A stretch of DNA of 64,000 nt from the NCBI GenBank assembly GCA_023228045.1, contig JALOBY010000004.1, forward strand, positions 1 to 64,000, written 5' to 3'. A program made the position numbers and the translations under genes. The notes under the pieces were generated by a model, which saw only the letters and a list, made by a program, of their open reading frames with translations, did not search any database and was not told where the DNA came from. The stretch is from Endomicrobiales bacterium. Its GTDB lineage: Bacteria; Elusimicrobiota; Endomicrobiia; Endomicrobiales; JALOBY01. Below, piece by piece: positions 8,932 to 17,655 of the stretch. Numbering within the stretch: position 1 is the stretch's first letter; each line of letters opens with the position of its first letter.

Positions 8932-9948
8932 ATGAAAAAGTATAGAGTTGCAATTGTTGGCGCAACAGGAGCCGTTGGCGAAGAAATGCTTAAAATGCTG
9001 GAAAGCAGAGCATTTCCGATACAATCGCTTAAACTTCTCGCCTCCGAGCGCTCTGTTGGCAAAACACTTAAGTATAAAGGCAAAGAAGTTGCAGTAGAAA
9101 AGTTAACTCCTGAGTCGGCAAAAAACCTTGACCTTGCGCTATTTAGTGCCGGGGCAGCCATTTCAAAAGAGTTTGCGCCCATATTTGCCGCAAACGGTTG
9201 TTTTGTTGTAGATAATTCAAGTGCATGGCGAATGGACAAAGAAGTTCCACTTGTTGTGCCTGAGGTAAACCCGCATGATCTTTCAAAAGATAAAAAAATA
9301 ATTGCAAACCCAAACTGTTCTACAATACAAATGGTAATTGCGTTAAAACCGCTGCACGATGCCGCAAAAATTAAAAGGGTTATTGTTTCAACCTATCAAT
9401 CGGTTTCGGGTGCTGGAGCCAAAGGTATTTACGAGTTAGAAACTCAAAACCGTGCATGGGCAAAAAATGAGCCAATACCTCAGGCCTCAAAGTTTCAGTA
9501 TCAAATTGCTTTTAACCTGATACCTCAAATAGATGTTTTTACCGAGAACGGTTACACAAAAGAAGAAATGAAAATGGCGAATGAAACACGCAAAATAATG
9601 GGTGATAATAGTATTGCCATCTCTGCCACTTGCGTGCGCGTGCCTGTTGTGCGTAGCCATAGTGAAACTGTTTGGATAGAAACAGAAAAAAAATTAACGG
9701 TTAAACAGGCAACCGAGCTTCTTTCAAAGGCAGATGGAATTGAAGTTATTGACGATGTCGCAAACAAAAAATACCCAATGCCACTTTACGCGCAAAATAA
9801 ACAGTTAACCTATGTTGGCAGAATAAGGGAAGACATCTCTACAACAAATGGCCTGACAATGTGGATTGTTTCTGATAATTTGCTTAAAGGTGCGGCATTA
9901 AATGCTGTACAAATTGGTGAAGAGCTTATTAGTCAAGGGATAATTTAA
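8932..9948 (+). CDS. asd: Aspartate-semialdehyde dehydrogenase
   Basis: Asd reduces aspartyl phosphate to the semialdehyde for lysine/diaminopimelate, threonine and methionine. The protein is 338 residues from the ATG. It has the nucleotide-binding AIVGATGAVGEEML, the active-site cysteine in NPNCSTIQ, and the histidine in VPVVRSHSE. A TTG at 8923 is in frame, but it sits only 2 bases from the GGAG site, so I prefer the ATG. It lies 20 bases after leuB and abuts the next gene. Confidence 0.93.
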   Translation: MKKYRVAIVGATGAVGEEMLKMLESRAFPIQSLKLLASERSVGKTLKYKGKEVAVEKLTPESAKNLDLALFSAGAAISKEFAPIFAANGCFVVDNSSAWRMDKEVPLVVPEVNPHDLSKDKKIIANPNCSTIQMVIALKPLHDAAKIKRVIVSTYQSVSGAGAKGIYELETQNRAWAKNEPIPQASKFQYQIAFNLIPQIDVFTENGYTKEEMKMANETRKIMGDNSIAISATCVRVPVVRSHSETVWIETEKKLTVKQATELLSKADGIEVIDDVANKKYPMPLYAQNKQLTYVGRIREDISTTNGLTMWIVSDNLLKGAALNAVQIGEELISQGII

Positions 9949-10650
9949 TTGAAAAAGCTTGTAGTAAATGCCGATGATTTCGGCTATCGCGAAGGAATAA
10001 ACAAAGGTATAATCTACGCCCATCAAAAGGGTGTGGTTAGCAGTGCTTCTTTATTTGTTGAGCGAGAAGGCAGCCAAGAGGCAGTAAGGCTCGCTAAAGA
10101 AAATCCATCACTTACACTTGGCATTCATTTAGACCTAGATAAGTTTTTTGAAATAGACCACGCAAGAGGTGTTGTTGTATCATGGCTTAATGGCAGTGTG
10201 GTTTCAACAGAAATACTAAAAGCCGAAATACGCAGGCAAATGGATAAGTTCTTTACTTTTGGCTTTACTCCGGATCACATAGACAGCCACCATCACTCAC
10301 ACCTTATTTCAGATGTGTTTGAGCCGGTATGCCAGATAGCTAAAGAGTATAAAGTACCAGTTGTGCGTTTATTTAAGAAGTTCTATTCGCAAGAAAGCAA
10401 TTTTGAGCAGGCAAATAAAATTGCAAATAGTTATGGCCTCATATTTCCCGATCATTTCATAGAGGGCTGGTATTGGGGGAATATTGACGAAGATTATACT
10501 GCCGCAGAGCTTATGACACATCCGGGCTATGGTGAACTATGGCGCGAGGCCGAGCTTGCGCATTGTTGCCAACAGCAACTCAAAGAATACTTAACCAACC
10601 AAAAAATAGAATTAACAAACTTTTGTAATTTACTGCCAAAGAAACAGTAG
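9949..10650 (+). CDS. ChbG/HpnK (YdjC) family carbohydrate deacetylase
   Basis: This 233-residue protein belongs to the YdjC fold of metal-dependent deacetylases that remove N-acetyl groups from sugars. The metal-site motifs are VNADDFGY, LGIHLDLD and DHIDSHHHSHL. It starts with TTG directly after the asd stop, with AAGGG in the asd end as ribosome site. It is the last gene before the convergent terminus region. The true substrate (chitobiose, a hopanoid sugar or a lipid-linked sugar) cannot be read from the sequence. Confidence 0.85.
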   Translation: MKKLVVNADDFGYREGINKGIIYAHQKGVVSSASLFVEREGSQEAVRLAKENPSLTLGIHLDLDKFFEIDHARGVVVSWLNGSVVSTEILKAEIRRQMDKFFTFGFTPDHIDSHHHSHLISDVFEPVCQIAKEYKVPVVRLFKKFYSQESNFEQANKIANSYGLIFPDHFIEGWYWGNIDEDYTAAELMTHPGYGELWREAELAHCCQQQLKEYLTNQKIELTNFCNLLPKKQ

Positions 10651-10754
10651 TTAAATATTTTATTAAGTTGTTTTTTTGCAATTCACATATTTTTGATGTG
10701 GCCAAATAGTTGCAGAAACTTAAATTTAGTTAGTTAAATTTGCTATAGGGAAAA

Positions 10755-10790
10755 GAGGGGAAACAATAATCTTGTTTTCCCTCTTTTTTC
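10755..10790 (+). terminator. Rho-independent terminator after the deacetylase gene
   Basis: A 12-bp stem (gaggggaaacaa / ttgttttccctc, one G-T pair) with a 5-base loop is followed by ttttttc. It lies about 105 bases after the gene stop and ends the leu-asd transcription run. Confidence 0.85.
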
Positions 10791-11647
10791 TTAAATTTTA
10801 GGTTTATTGATATGGGGATGCAATATGGGTGTGTTGCCTTGCCATACAAATTACCCAACAAGTGAATACCAACCGAAACATACAGGCAATGCCGTTCTTT
10901 TAGGTTCATTAACTTTAAACATATAAAAACCTTCATTTGACCACCATATTTACTCAAAATTTACATAAAACACACCGAATTTGGCCACAATTAACCATAC
11001 TCTATTCAATATTCATTTCTTTGTGCTTTTTATGTCATTTGCTGGTAAAAAGTGCTTTGCTTTGACTGCCTTTAGTTATTAGTGGTTTTCATGTGTTAGG
11101 AGTTTTTTGAAGGTTTATGTACAAATGGGTTAAGTCCTAATTTTTTTTGCCCATTCTTGGCCTGTTTTTGCTTATTGTTTAACGGTTTTTACAAATTAAA
11201 GTTTAATGTATGGTCTTTGTTTTTAAGTGCTTTGGGTTGTTTTGTGAAATTTTTTGGTATCTTGAGGTTTGTATCATTTAAACCAAAACTTTAACCAATT
11301 TTTTAAAAAATATTTTTTTGCCAATAAAAAAGGGAAATAAAGGATAAAAAATGAGTGCCAGAAATAATTACTTAATGTTAAATATGAACATATAAATAAT
11401 TATATAAGTTTATTAGTATTTTTGGTGTTGTATATGAAGTATTGGTTTTTATAAATAAAAATGGCTCAATGTGCCATTAACTTAACATAATATAACTTAT
11501 CGGAACCAACTAGTTAATGTTTTACTCTAAATAAATTGCAAACATTTGCAACATAACTTTTGTTTTTTTCAAGATTATTGTGGTATTTTTAGGTCGTAGA
11601 ATGTAGAATTTGGAAATCTTTTGATAGGTTATTTTTTAACAGATGTT
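10791..11647. other. AT-rich gene-free convergent intergenic region
   Basis: No reading frame with a credible start, ribosome site or family resemblance is present here on either strand. The stretch is strongly AT-rich with T-runs. The only recognisable element is the dif-like site at 11480-11507. Genes on both sides point into it. Confidence 0.75.
11480..11507 (-). other. Probable dif site (XerCD chromosome-dimer resolution)
   Basis: Read on the minus strand, the 28 bases split into arm GGTTCCGATAA, centre GTTATA, arm TTATGTTAAGT. By my own hand alignment this matches E. coli dif at 22 of 28 positions. The XerD-side arm differs at one base, and the other arm resembles the ..TTCC.ATAA form seen in Gram-positive dif sites. 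It lies in the gene-free convergent gap where gene polarity switches, exactly where dif is expected. XerC/XerD genes are not in the window. Confidence 0.72.
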
Positions 11648-13831
11648 TTAAACAGACCAGCTTTTTAGTTTAAAATCTTCAGCTGAAGCCGGTAGGGTTA
11701 CCGTGCCTCCAAGTGGCCAACTTTCAATAATTAAGCCATTTCTGTAAATTCTTATACAAAATTCAATTCTTTCTTGAGTTTTTTCTATTATTAGCTTATT
11801 TAGTGGTATTGCAAGCTCGATTATATTTTTTGCTGAAATTTCAGTTAATTTTTCATTTTTCTGTTGTTTTATGAGAGTAATTAGCTCAAAATTTTCTACA
11901 TTTCCCCCACTTTTTAACTCAAAAAATGCTTTTGTAAAACTTGGTGATTTAAAATCTATTTCAAAGGAAACATTTTCATTTTCTTTTGCGCTGAGTTTGT
12001 ACTTAGTGTCAATTCTAATATAAAGCTTTTCAAGATCAAAACCATAATAAAATGATCTAATTAAGGTTTCAACCTGATGCATTGAGCCGCCGGTATGGCC
12101 AACCTCGTAGTATCCAGCCGCCAACCACTCAAAATAGTTTGTAACGATACCATCAATTTTAGGTGTTATTAAATCAACGGGTTCAAGTGTTGGTTTTCTG
12201 CTTTGAGCACCTTTTATGGGTTTATGCAAGTAATCGGGTACGATTTGCCCAAGTTTTATATATACATCTATCAGATGCTCCCTAAATAAACGGTCAAATA
12301 TTTCATCATTTTCTGAAGTGTGTTCATCGCCAAACCACCAGTTCCAATCTGAGCCTTCTGCGGCATAAATACTGCGCATAGCAGATTTATATTTTTCAGA
12401 GCTTGTGATTTGCGGGTTTAATTGTGCAACTTCTCCAAGGCATTTTCTTGCATCATATAGATACTGCCATGCTGTGTTATCTTCGTTGTGGCCTATCCAA
12501 ACACCAAAGTTGCCCCTTATCCATGAGCCGGCAAAAAGCTTTGGAAGAATATCTTTATTTTTCTTGTTTTGCAGGTATTTGCCAATTGTGACTGTTTCAA
12601 CTTCTGGGTCTGTGCTGATGGCAGAATAAAGTTTTCGTAAAAAGTCCCAGCCATCGTTTGCGTAATATTCCCAGCAGTTTTCTCCATCTAATATTACGGC
12701 AACAAAAGGTTCTTCATTATCTGGAGTTGAGTTTTTTATGGAGTGCAGTTTTGTCATAAAGTCGTTTACTGCGCTTTCCGCATTCCATTTTGAGTATACA
12801 AAACCAATTGCGTCTGAAAGCGAGCGGTCTCTGAAAATTATGTCAACTTCGGAGTTGGCAATTTTTACTTTGTATGGTTTGTATAATAATTTATTTTTTT
12901 CTGTGTGCTGTTGGCTGAGTGTTTTATAAAGTATTTCTTCGTCGGTAGCTATCCAATGTACGCCAGAGTTTGCAAACAAAGGAACCACTTCTTCGCTAAC
13001 TGATCCTTCGGCAGGCCACATACCAAGTGGTTTTTTGCCAAAGTGTTTTTCATAAATATCTATTGCAAGTGTAATTTGATTTTGTGCGTCATCTTTTTGA
13101 CTAAAGCGTTTGACAGGAAGAGTAATGTCCAGTGTTGCTATGCGTGCGCTGTTTGTGTCGCATAATAATGGCAATATTGGGTGGAAATATGGAGTTATTG
13201 AAACCTCTATTTGCCCCCTATCTTGTACTTCCTTATATTTGCCGATGATTTTCGCGCAAATTTCGTTTTGCTTTTTTACAAGCGCGCTTTTTTCTTCTTC
13301 GGTAAAATCTCTCCCTTTTTCGTAAAGTGTTTTTATTAGTTCATCGTTATTTTTCCAGTATGGATCCATCCATGATAGGTTAAACCAAACCTGAAGATCT
13401 CTAAATTCGGCAGATGAAAAATATGCCTGAACTCTTTTTAGTGTTTCTTTTGAGGTGTTTTTCCCGCGTTTTTCAAGCAACTCTTTATAGCGTTTATTTG
13501 GCAAAACCATTGTTTCCCAGTTTGCCATAAAAAAATTATACAGAAGAAATACCTTATCGTCTTTGCTTAGCTCTGTGGCTGGTTTTAATGTTATGTCAGT
13601 AAATAGGTCTTTGGCTGTTCCAGAAGCATATTCTTCTATTTGTTCAATTAAAGACGGTACAAGGTTGAATGTGGCTTTTATTTTTGGGAATTCATCTAAA
13701 ATTGCCACAGTGTCAAAGTAATCTTTTGTAGCGTGCAATTTTACCCATGGAAGTTCGTAAATACCTGTACTAGGATTTTTGTATAAAGGTTGATGGTGAT
13801 GCCACAAAAAAGCAAGCTTGATTTTTTTCAT
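11648..13831 (-). CDS. Glycoside hydrolase family 57 (alpha-glucan-active) protein
   Basis: The 727-residue protein starts LAFLWHHHQPLY, the GH57 N-terminal signature. The probable catalytic nucleophile is the Glu in WPAEGSVSEEV (about residue 272), and the acid/base Asp lies in ILDGENCWEYY (about residue 382). A C-terminal beta-rich part of about 200 residues follows the barrel. There is no signal peptide, so it probably acts in the cytoplasm on alpha-glucan or glycogen-like polymers. I use the ATG at 13831; an upstream TTG (13858) would overlap the previous gene and lacks a ribosome site. Exact specificity (amylase, branching or pullulanase type) is not resolved. Confidence 0.87.
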   Translation of the reverse strand: MKKIKLAFLWHHHQPLYKNPSTGIYELPWVKLHATKDYFDTVAILDEFPKIKATFNLVPSLIEQIEEYASGTAKDLFTDITLKPATELSKDDKVFLLYNFFMANWETMVLPNKRYKELLEKRGKNTSKETLKRVQAYFSSAEFRDLQVWFNLSWMDPYWKNNDELIKTLYEKGRDFTEEEKSALVKKQNEICAKIIGKYKEVQDRGQIEVSITPYFHPILPLLCDTNSARIATLDITLPVKRFSQKDDAQNQITLAIDIYEKHFGKKPLGMWPAEGSVSEEVVPLFANSGVHWIATDEEILYKTLSQQHTEKNKLLYKPYKVKIANSEVDIIFRDRSLSDAIGFVYSKWNAESAVNDFMTKLHSIKNSTPDNEEPFVAVILDGENCWEYYANDGWDFLRKLYSAISTDPEVETVTIGKYLQNKKNKDILPKLFAGSWIRGNFGVWIGHNEDNTAWQYLYDARKCLGEVAQLNPQITSSEKYKSAMRSIYAAEGSDWNWWFGDEHTSENDEIFDRLFREHLIDVYIKLGQIVPDYLHKPIKGAQSRKPTLEPVDLITPKIDGIVTNYFEWLAAGYYEVGHTGGSMHQVETLIRSFYYGFDLEKLYIRIDTKYKLSAKENENVSFEIDFKSPSFTKAFFELKSGGNVENFELITLIKQQKNEKLTEISAKNIIELAIPLNKLIIEKTQERIEFCIRIYRNGLIIESWPLGGTVTLPASAEDFKLKSWSV

Positions 13832-13844
13832 TAAAATACTATGG

Positions 13845-15188
13845 TTAAAATTTTGCAATTACTTCTAGTTGGTAGCGGTTTGCAGGCGCAGATAGCGGCC
13901 AAAGTGCTTCAAACACTGGTGGCGTATATCTGGCATATGAGAGAGCAAACTGGCAATATTTCGAATACTCGTAGCGCATGCTTAAATCCATTTCAACGCC
14001 TAATGTGTAGTTAGCGTTAAATAAGCGTTCAAAGCCAGAGGCCTCTGGAGCACCTTTTGGACCCTGTGATGCAGAGTATAAATAGTAATAAACACCAAAG
14101 GTTAAAGCATAGACTGGTGAAAAATCAGTTCCTAAACTTAAGGTGTTTATACCGGAAAATGATGCAGGTATTGTGTAAAAACCATCAAAGGCAGTTGCCC
14201 CAAAAAGTTGGCCATAACCCTTTCTTTCAAGACCGTCATAGCGTGCTGTAAAATCTGGTGTAAAGGCTTTATCTGTGCTTGAAAGTGAGTTTGTATCATC
14301 GTTCCCTGTGGCATAAGAAAAAAGTGCTTTTGCGCTAACTTTGCCAAGTTTTGTTTTCTCTCCAATAAGTTCTCCTCTGATAACATAGCCAAGTGCGTCT
14401 AGGTCTGTTTTTGTGCCATCAGCTTTTGTTATGTAGCCACTTTGTTTTGCAAGTTCAAACTGATAGTTTGATAGTTTTTCTTTTTTGCCTATACGAAAAT
14501 CTATAAAATTTTTAATAATCTCGGTTGTTGATGTTGCAAGCAACCCTCGTTTATAATTGCTTCCGGAAAAATCGCGTTCTTCAAAGTAACCTAACTCCCA
14601 AAGATGTTCTCTCCATAAAGTGTTAATGTTTAAGCCCAAAAGATCGCAATCGCTATCAGGTTTTAAATTATCGCTAACTTTTGCAGTAAAAAGTGTTCCA
14701 TCCCACTTTAGCGGTGCTAAAAAATGTCCATCGACTCTAAGAGCGGTAAAGCCTCTATCATCATCAGAAATTATTAGTCCATCGCCAAAAACAAGGTGTT
14801 GCTTGCCGATTGTTAAATCTAATGGAAGTTCGTTAAAGTTTTTAATTTTTAAGTAAACAGTTTCTACATACGGTGTAAAATCGGTTTTTTGGTAGGGTAC
14901 TGCAAAAACAGTTTTTGTGCCGCCACCGGCAACGCCAATTGCGCAAAACTCAGAACCAATTTCTACATTGCCGGGAAGGGTTGCACCAATTAAAATTTTT
15001 AGGCGAGAGCTGTAATAACTTAATGGCACCGAAGAGGCAGTTTGATCAAAATGTGTTTCAGAGTAACTAACACCGCGCAGGCGATACTCAGTGTCAATAT
15101 TTAGTGTTGTGGCGACGGCGAGTTTTGCACAAAATAAAAAAACAATGATGAAAAAAAGTGATATTGAAAAAATATTTATTTTTTTCAT
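13845..15188 (-). CDS. Outer-membrane beta-barrel protein, alginate-export-like
   Basis: The 447-residue protein has a signal peptide (hydrophobic residues 5-26, cleavage probably after AVA). Alternating-strand segments and an aromatic C-terminal end (YQLEVIAKF) are typical of an outer-membrane barrel. The early segment TEYRLRGVSYS and GKQHLVFGDGLII resemble the alginate-export porin family. It overlaps the TPR gene upstream by 4 bases and is followed by the GH57 gene. The family assignment is by pattern only. Confidence 0.6.
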   Translation of the reverse strand: MKKINIFSISLFFIIVFLFCAKLAVATTLNIDTEYRLRGVSYSETHFDQTASSVPLSYYSSRLKILIGATLPGNVEIGSEFCAIGVAGGGTKTVFAVPYQKTDFTPYVETVYLKIKNFNELPLDLTIGKQHLVFGDGLIISDDDRGFTALRVDGHFLAPLKWDGTLFTAKVSDNLKPDSDCDLLGLNINTLWREHLWELGYFEERDFSGSNYKRGLLATSTTEIIKNFIDFRIGKKEKLSNYQFELAKQSGYITKADGTKTDLDALGYVIRGELIGEKTKLGKVSAKALFSYATGNDDTNSLSSTDKAFTPDFTARYDGLERKGYGQLFGATAFDGFYTIPASFSGINTLSLGTDFSPVYALTFGVYYYLYSASQGPKGAPEASGFERLFNANYTLGVEMDLSMRYEYSKYCQFALSYARYTPPVFEALWPLSAPANRYQLEVIAKF

Positions 15189-15871
15189 TGCTTTTGCTCC
15201 ACAACTTTTTGATCAGGAACTGTGCCGCTAATTGTTACAAGGCGTTGTTGCGCTTTTGCAGACCAATTTGTTGCCGGAAATTGCATGGTTATTTTTTCAT
15301 AAGTTGTTTTTGCTTCTTTGGGCATATCCGCAATTTCATAAAGCATAGCAAGGTCTTGCAGCATTGAAGGTACAAGGTAACTGTTTGGAAATTTTTTTAA
15401 GAAATCATTGTAATTATATATAGCTTCTTTATATTTGCCGGCATTTTCCTGCACTTTAATAAGCAATGGAAAAGCAAATTGTTCAAGTTCTTTTGGTTTT
15501 GGTGAAACCAAAAGTTTTATAAGAATATCTTCTGCATCTTTATAATTTCCGGTATCTGATAGGTGTTGAGCTTTTATAATGCTTGCCCTAAAACTTGCAG
15601 CTGTGTTTGCATAAGAAGTAATTATCTCATCTAGAATTTTAACCCCATCTTCTGGTTTATCGCTATAAAGCATGCTTTGAGCAACGCTAAGGCGTTCTTC
15701 TGAGCGCAATGTTAGAGTTGTGTTTCTGTAGTAAAAGGCAATTATAAGTAAAATTGAGCCTACAACTATACCGCAAATTAAATAAAAAGTTGAAAGATTC
15801 TTTTTTATCCAAACTGCAGAGTTTAATGCTAAGGCAGTTATGTCTTTGTGATTGTTTTGCGACGAATTCAT
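15185..15871 (-). CDS. Membrane-anchored TPR protein
   Basis: The 228-residue protein has one N-terminal membrane helix (about residues 32-48). About 170 residues of helical repeats follow (GNYKDAEDILIKLL, GKYKEAIYNYNDFLKKFPNS, MPKEAKTTYEKITMQFP), typical of tetratricopeptide repeats. The arrangement resembles YfgM/AncM-like proteins that act at the periplasmic side of the inner membrane. It is coupled by 4-base overlaps to the PHP gene before it and the barrel gene after it, which suggests a role in envelope assembly. Confidence 0.65.
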   Translation of the reverse strand: MNSSQNNHKDITALALNSAVWIKKNLSTFYLICGIVVGSILLIIAFYYRNTTLTLRSEERLSVAQSMLYSDKPEDGVKILDEIITSYANTAASFRASIIKAQHLSDTGNYKDAEDILIKLLVSPKPKELEQFAFPLLIKVQENAGKYKEAIYNYNDFLKKFPNSYLVPSMLQDLAMLYEIADMPKEAKTTYEKITMQFPATNWSAKAQQRLVTISGTVPDQKVVEQKQ

Positions 15872-16515
15872 TTTTTGTCTCCTATAAGAGATTTGGCATT
15901 TTCTTGCATTTCTCTATATGTGTTTTGGTTAAGACCGCTTGCGTTTAGAGTATTTATTATAATTTCCTTTGTAAGCAGATCGGTAAAGTGGTGTGTGTCT
16001 GAATTTAACACAAGTTTCGCGCCAGCTTTTATTGCTGTATTTGCAACATGGGCATTTGTTGTGTTATGCCCATTACGGGTTGTAATTTCTAGATAAACGC
16101 CAAGTTTAGCGGCAAGGGATGCCTCTTCTTCAGATATATATCCAGGATGAGCAATTATATCTGCTTTGGCAATAATGCCCGATAGGTTTGTACCTTCTGG
16201 TACCATTTCCGCTGGTGTTTGCCCGTGTATAACAACAATTTTTGCCCCTAGTTTACGGCAAAGTGCTACGGCATTTTTTATTTTTTCAGGTGGCACATAT
16301 GTTATTTCTATACCCGTAATGACTTTTATATTGTAATACTTTGAAAGGTCTGATGAGGCCTTTTTCATTCTGGTAATTATAAAGTCAAAGTTTGTAAAAT
16401 CGCCATGATCTGTTAATGTAATAGCACTGTACCCCGCAAGCTTTGCTCGGTAAACGAGCTCAGAAGGAGTAAGTGTGCCATCAGAAAAAAATGTATGTGT
16501 GTGTAAGTCAATCAT
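15868..16515 (-). CDS. PHP-domain phosphoesterase, histidinol-phosphatase-like
   Basis: The 215-residue protein has the PHP metal-site motifs MIDLHTHTFFSDG, TLTDHGD, a GIEITYV segment, IVIHGQTP, IAHPGYI and LNSDTHH. I chose the ATG at 16515, which has GAGG upstream; a TTG at 16524 would only add MKF. Histidinol phosphate phosphatase, DNA-polymerase-type and other PHP substrates cannot be told apart here. It starts the PHP-TPR-barrel-GH57 run, after tRNA-Arg. Confidence 0.8.
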   Translation of the reverse strand: MIDLHTHTFFSDGTLTPSELVYRAKLAGYSAITLTDHGDFTNFDFIITRMKKASSDLSKYYNIKVITGIEITYVPPEKIKNAVALCRKLGAKIVVIHGQTPAEMVPEGTNLSGIIAKADIIAHPGYISEEEASLAAKLGVYLEITTRNGHNTTNAHVANTAIKAGAKLVLNSDTHHFTDLLTKEIIINTLNASGLNQNTYREMQENAKSLIGDKK

Positions 16516-16522
16516 AAATTTC

Positions 16523-16549
16523 AACCTCGCATTTTGCGATAGGTTTTAA
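16523..16549 (-). repeat. Single end-hairpin of the 163-bp element family, next to tRNA-Arg
   Basis: The sequence aacct..cgcaaaatgcg..aggtt folds as a hairpin and matches the terminal about 20 bases of copies E2 and E3 (gcattttgcaataggttt). It begins 1-2 bases past the tRNA-Arg 3' end. It may be a remnant, or may help form the tRNA 3' trailer. Confidence 0.5.
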
Positions 16550-16550
16550 A

Positions 16551-16624
16551 CGCCCTCGGGCGGACTTGAACCACCAACCTTCTCCTTAGGACGGAGCGAC
16601 TCTATCCAGTTGAGTTACGAGGGC
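16551..16624 (-). tRNA. tRNA-Arg (CCT)
   Basis: A full cloverleaf can be drawn over 74 bases. The acceptor stem is GCCCTCG/CGAGGGC, the D arm contains the GGATA loop, the anticodon loop is GTCCTAA (anticodon CCT), and the T loop is TTCAAGT. CCA is not encoded. It reads AGG codons. Confidence 0.95.
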
Positions 16625-16660
16625 AAAAGCATAAGTTTATAAACTATGCGACTCTACTAA

Positions 16661-17188
16661 TTAGTATTTAATGAGTGAAACTACTTTGTTACCTTTAAGC
16701 TTTTCTCTGCCATTTAAAAATGTTAATTCAATTAAAAAGCCAATGCCAACAATTTTTGCTTTTAACTTTTCTACAAGTTCTATAGTTGCAGATACCGTGC
16801 CACCTGTGGCAAGCAAATCATCAATTATAACTACCCGATCGCCTGGTTCTAAAGCGTCTGTGTGCATTTCAAGTGTAGCTTTCCCATATTCAAGGCAGTA
16901 AGATGCCGCTATTGTTTTGTATGGAAGTTTGCCTTTTTTTCTTATAGGAACAATGCCAGTTTTTAGTTTGTAAGCAAGTGGTGCACCAAAAATAAAGCCA
17001 CGCGATTCAATAACAACTACTTTGTCAATTTTTAATTTTTTAAATGCCTGCTCAAATTTATAAACAGCATTTGCAAAAAGAACAGGGTCAGCCAAAAGCC
17101 GGGTAATATCTTTGAATATTATACCTTTTCTGGGGAAGTTAGGAATATTTCTTATTGAATTTTTAAGTTTAAGATTTGTCCTATCCAT
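16661..17188 (-). CDS. apt: Adenine phosphoribosyltransferase
   Basis: This 175-residue enzyme salvages adenine to AMP using PRPP. The PRPP-binding motif VVIIDDLLATGGT is near residue 119. FPRKGIIFKDI near the start and ESRGFIFGAPLAY are typical of Apt. AAAGGAGAAGG stands before the ATG. It lies 18 bases downstream of a small sigma-region-like gene and an acylphosphatase gene in an apparent operon. Confidence 0.95.
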   Translation of the reverse strand: MDRTNLKLKNSIRNIPNFPRKGIIFKDITRLLADPVLFANAVYKFEQAFKKLKIDKVVVIESRGFIFGAPLAYKLKTGIVPIRKKGKLPYKTIAASYCLEYGKATLEMHTDALEPGDRVVIIDDLLATGGTVSATIELVEKLKAKIVGIGFLIELTFLNGREKLKGNKVVSLIKY

Positions 17189-17206
17189 GTTATTTACCTT
17201 CTCCTT

Positions 17207-17368
17207 TTAAAAATTTTGACGGATAATTGTTCCCCTAAGGCGTTCAAGAGCTTTTTTATTGCCTTTTACGGCTTTTTGCCACAGGGCAGAAAGTGTGTTT
17301 TTAGGAATATTTTCGGACAGTTTTTTTATTTCGTTAAAATATATTTTAATAGGGTCAAAGCGTTCCAT
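17207..17368 (-). CDS. 53-residue protein resembling sigma-70 regions 1.2-2.1
   Basis: An open frame of 53 codons starts two bases after the acylphosphatase stop and ends 18 bases before apt. Its start (ERFDPIKIYFNEIKKLSE) and the later KAVKGNKKALERLRGTII align with sigma-70 region 1.2 and the beginning of region 2 (compare D-P-x-x-x-Y-x-x-E-I and G-x-x-x-A-x-x-x-L). There are no regions 2.2-4 after it and no reading frame continues the fold. It may be a free-standing sigma fragment or an unrelated small helical protein. The tight spacing inside the operon argues that it is translated. Confidence 0.55.
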   Translation of the reverse strand: MERFDPIKIYFNEIKKLSENIPKNTLSALWQKAVKGNKKALERLRGTIIRQNF

Positions 17369-17370
17369 TT

Positions 17371-17655
17371 TTAGGGCTCAATCTCAAAGTATGCGAACGA
17401 ATATTTATTTATTAAAATTTTATTTATTGATATATTTTCTATTTTTGCTATACCATTGCCTTTTTTAAATTTCTCACAAAAAATATCAAGTATTTCTTTT
17501 GTACCTTCGGCTATAATTTTAAGTGACCCGTCTGGTTGGTTATTAACCCAGCCAACTAATCCATGAGTGTCTGCAAGGTTTTTAACAAAATAGCGCATAC
17601 CAACGCCTTGCACAACACCAAAAACAATAAACTCGTATCTGTATATTTTATCCAT
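17371..17655 (-). CDS. acyP: Acylphosphatase
   Basis: The 94-residue protein, from the ATG at 17655, matches the family size. It contains VFGVVQGVGMRYFVK, with the catalytic Arg in GMRYF, and GLVGWVNNQPDGSL with the catalytic Asn. A longer frame continues upstream but lies inside the preceding gene. The start codon overlaps the previous gene's end. It hydrolyses acyl phosphates; the cellular substrate is usually unclear. Confidence 0.92.
   Translation of the reverse strand: MDKIYRYEFIVFGVVQGVGMRYFVKNLADTHGLVGWVNNQPDGSLKIIAEGTKEILDIFCEKFKKGNGIAKIENISINKILINKYSFAYFEIEP

Noticed and set aside
10730..10957. 75-codon minus-strand frame in the terminus gap
   Set aside because: It overlaps the terminator hairpin, has no ribosome site and no recognisable features.
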